Assembly: GCA_050700835.1 (NCBI GenBank)
Contig: JBOHDX010000145.1
Span: 1-23,644, forward strand
DNA from: JBOHDX01 sp050700835
GTDB lineage: Bacteria > Actinomycetota > Actinomycetes > Propionibacteriales > Nocardioidaceae
Direction of reading: 5' to 3'
Length of the DNA stretch: 23,644 bases
Positions 22,530 to 23,644 of the stretch are shown here, piece by piece (the stretch's first letter is position 1; each line of letters begins with the position of its first letter). A program made the position numbers and the translations under genes. The notes under the pieces were generated by a model. It saw nothing but the letters and a program-made list of their open reading frames with translations. It was not told the DNA's origin and did not search any database.

Positions 22530-23644
22530 AACGGCGGAGCCCTCGAGACCGCCCGGCGCATCACCGCCGTCGTCCTGGACAAGACCGGAACCATCACCCA
22601 TGGCCGGCCCACCCTCGAGAGCGTCGCGCCCGTGCCCGGGTACGACATCGATGCACTGCTGGGCCTGCTCGCGTCCTCCGAGGTCGGTAGCGAGCACCCA
22701 GTCGGCGAGGCGATCGTGTCCGCCGCCCGGGACCGCGACCTGACACTCCAGCCCGCCGCGACTTCGCCGCCCACCCCGGTCATGGCATCACCGCCACGAT
22801 CGAAACAACCGGCAGCCCGACGACGGTGGCGGTCGGAAACCAGGCACTGCTGGGCAACCTCGGCATCGACACTGCACCTCTCGCCGGCGACGCGGCACGA
22901 GCCGCCGCTGCCGGCGCCACCCCCATGTACGTCGCCATCGACGGCGCCCTGGCCGGCCTGGTCACAGTCGCGGACACCGTCAAGCCCGACGCCGCTGCGG
23001 CCGTCTCCCAGCTGCAGGCCCTCGGCCTCGAGGTCTGGATGGTCACCGGCGACAACACCGCCACGGCGGCCACTGTGGCGTCTTCCGTCGGCATCGACCA
23101 CGTGATCGCCGAGGTCCTCCCAGCCGATAAGGCCGCGCGCATCGCCGCGCTCCAGTCCGCCGGGCACGTCGTCGCTATGGTCGGCGACGGCATCAACGAC
23201 GCCCCCGCCCTGGCCACCGCGGACGTCGGTATCGCCATCGGCACCGGCACCGACGTCGCGATCGCGGCCTCCGACATCACCCTGGTTGGCGGCAGCCTGC
23301 GTGCCATCGTCTCCGCCGTTGCCCTGTCCCGCCGCACCGTCACCACGATCAAACAGGGACTCGCGTGGGCGTTCGCCTACAACGTCCTGCTGATTCCCGT
23401 CGCCGCCGGCGCCTTGTACGGCTGGCACCACTTGCTCCTCGACCCGGTGCTCGCGTCCGCCGCGATGGCGATGAGCTCGGTCAGCGTCGTCACCAACGCG
23501 CTCCGGCTGCGCGGCTTCACCGCACCGCCAACGGCCCATGCGATCACTCACCAGCCGGTTCGTACCCGAGTTGCCAACTCCGCCTACCTCGTGGGCGTCG
23601 CAATCGTGGCGCTTGCCCTCGGGTTCGGGTTCACCTGGCTCAGC
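22530..23644 (+). pseudogene. P1B-type heavy-metal ATPase, 5'-truncated and frameshifted, runs off the window
   Basis: Homology starts at GGALETARRITAVVLDKTGT, the phosphorylation loop (Asp codon at 22578), so all upstream membrane segments and the metal-binding CPC helix are missing. SEHPVGEAI is the conserved HP motif of metal-transporting P1B pumps. Near 22758 the frame shifts: LTLQPAA continues one frame over as DFAAHPGHGITATIE, consistent with a single missing base. The rest reads on as VWMVTGDN, MVGDGINDAPAL and two C-terminal membrane segments (AFAYNVLLIPVAAGALYGWH, then AMAMSSVSVVTNALRLRG), followed by another hydrophobic stretch at the window end. Cu(I) would be the usual substrate of this subgroup, but the selectivity residues are lost. 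Confidence 0.85.

Noticed and set aside
22500..23551. Continuation of the dehydrogenase frame to 552 codons
   Set aside because: Beyond about 22515 it is antisense to the P-type ATPase and carries glycine/aspartate-rich nonsense with no GroES-like domain.
1..23644. CRISPR arrays
   Set aside because: No regularly spaced repeats of 24-40 nt with unique spacers are seen; the repeats present are short or are att copies.

Overview
The window is high-GC DNA with strongly G/C-ending codons. Its gene families (TraA-type MobF relaxases, DUF433/PIN toxin-antitoxin, ECF42 sigma factor with a YCII/DGPF partner, IS481-type transposase) point to an actinobacterium, possibly Propionibacteriales-like; that placement is inference.

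Positions 116-16122 form one integrative element of about 16 kb. It is bounded by a 38-bp perfect direct repeat that is the 3' part of a tRNA gene (variable loop, T arm, acceptor 3' strand). From left to right it holds a terminator, a small excisionase-like HTH gene, a tyrosine integrase, a VapBC45-like toxin-antitoxin pair, a minus-strand helix-rich gene, a 159-nt polypyrimidine tract, a MobF relaxase-helicase whose Shine-Dalgarno lies inside a perfect hairpin, a minus-strand GIY-YIG/DUF4357 gene and a type I restriction-modification operon. No coupling protein or type IV secretion gene is visible, so it reads as a mobilizable rather than self-transmissible element carrying defence cargo.

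The type I operon (8849-15387) is the most interesting part. The order is hsdM, an unrecognised 193-aa ORF with a HEPN-like RNxxxH motif, a 33-aa ORF that resembles an HsdS N-terminus, hsdS, hsdR. All four junctions are 4-nt GTGA or ATGA overlaps. hsdS carries three in-frame 12-nt repeats in its central spacer. It also has a G8 tract exactly between its two halves, where loss of one G would create a stop overlapping an in-frame ATG. Both look like ways to change DNA specificity.

About 700 nt of non-coding DNA with GC-rich dyads and 10-bp-spaced short repeats separates hsdR from the right attachment site. Neither copy of the tRNA repeat is preceded by a tRNA 5' half, so the element probably sits in a tandem array that began at an intact tRNA left of the window.

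Positions 16123-23644 are a scrapyard with one intact island. It holds a frameshifted, 5'-truncated IS481-family transposase, an orphan C-terminal coding fragment, a second MobF relaxase broken by several frameshifts and truncated in its helicase domain, an ArsR regulator joined directly to that truncated relaxase, a rhodanese gene, an intact ECF42 sigma/YCII pair, and then fragments of a zinc-type alcohol dehydrogenase and a P1B-type metal ATPase meeting head to head at about 22.52 kb. The window ends inside the ATPase fragment.
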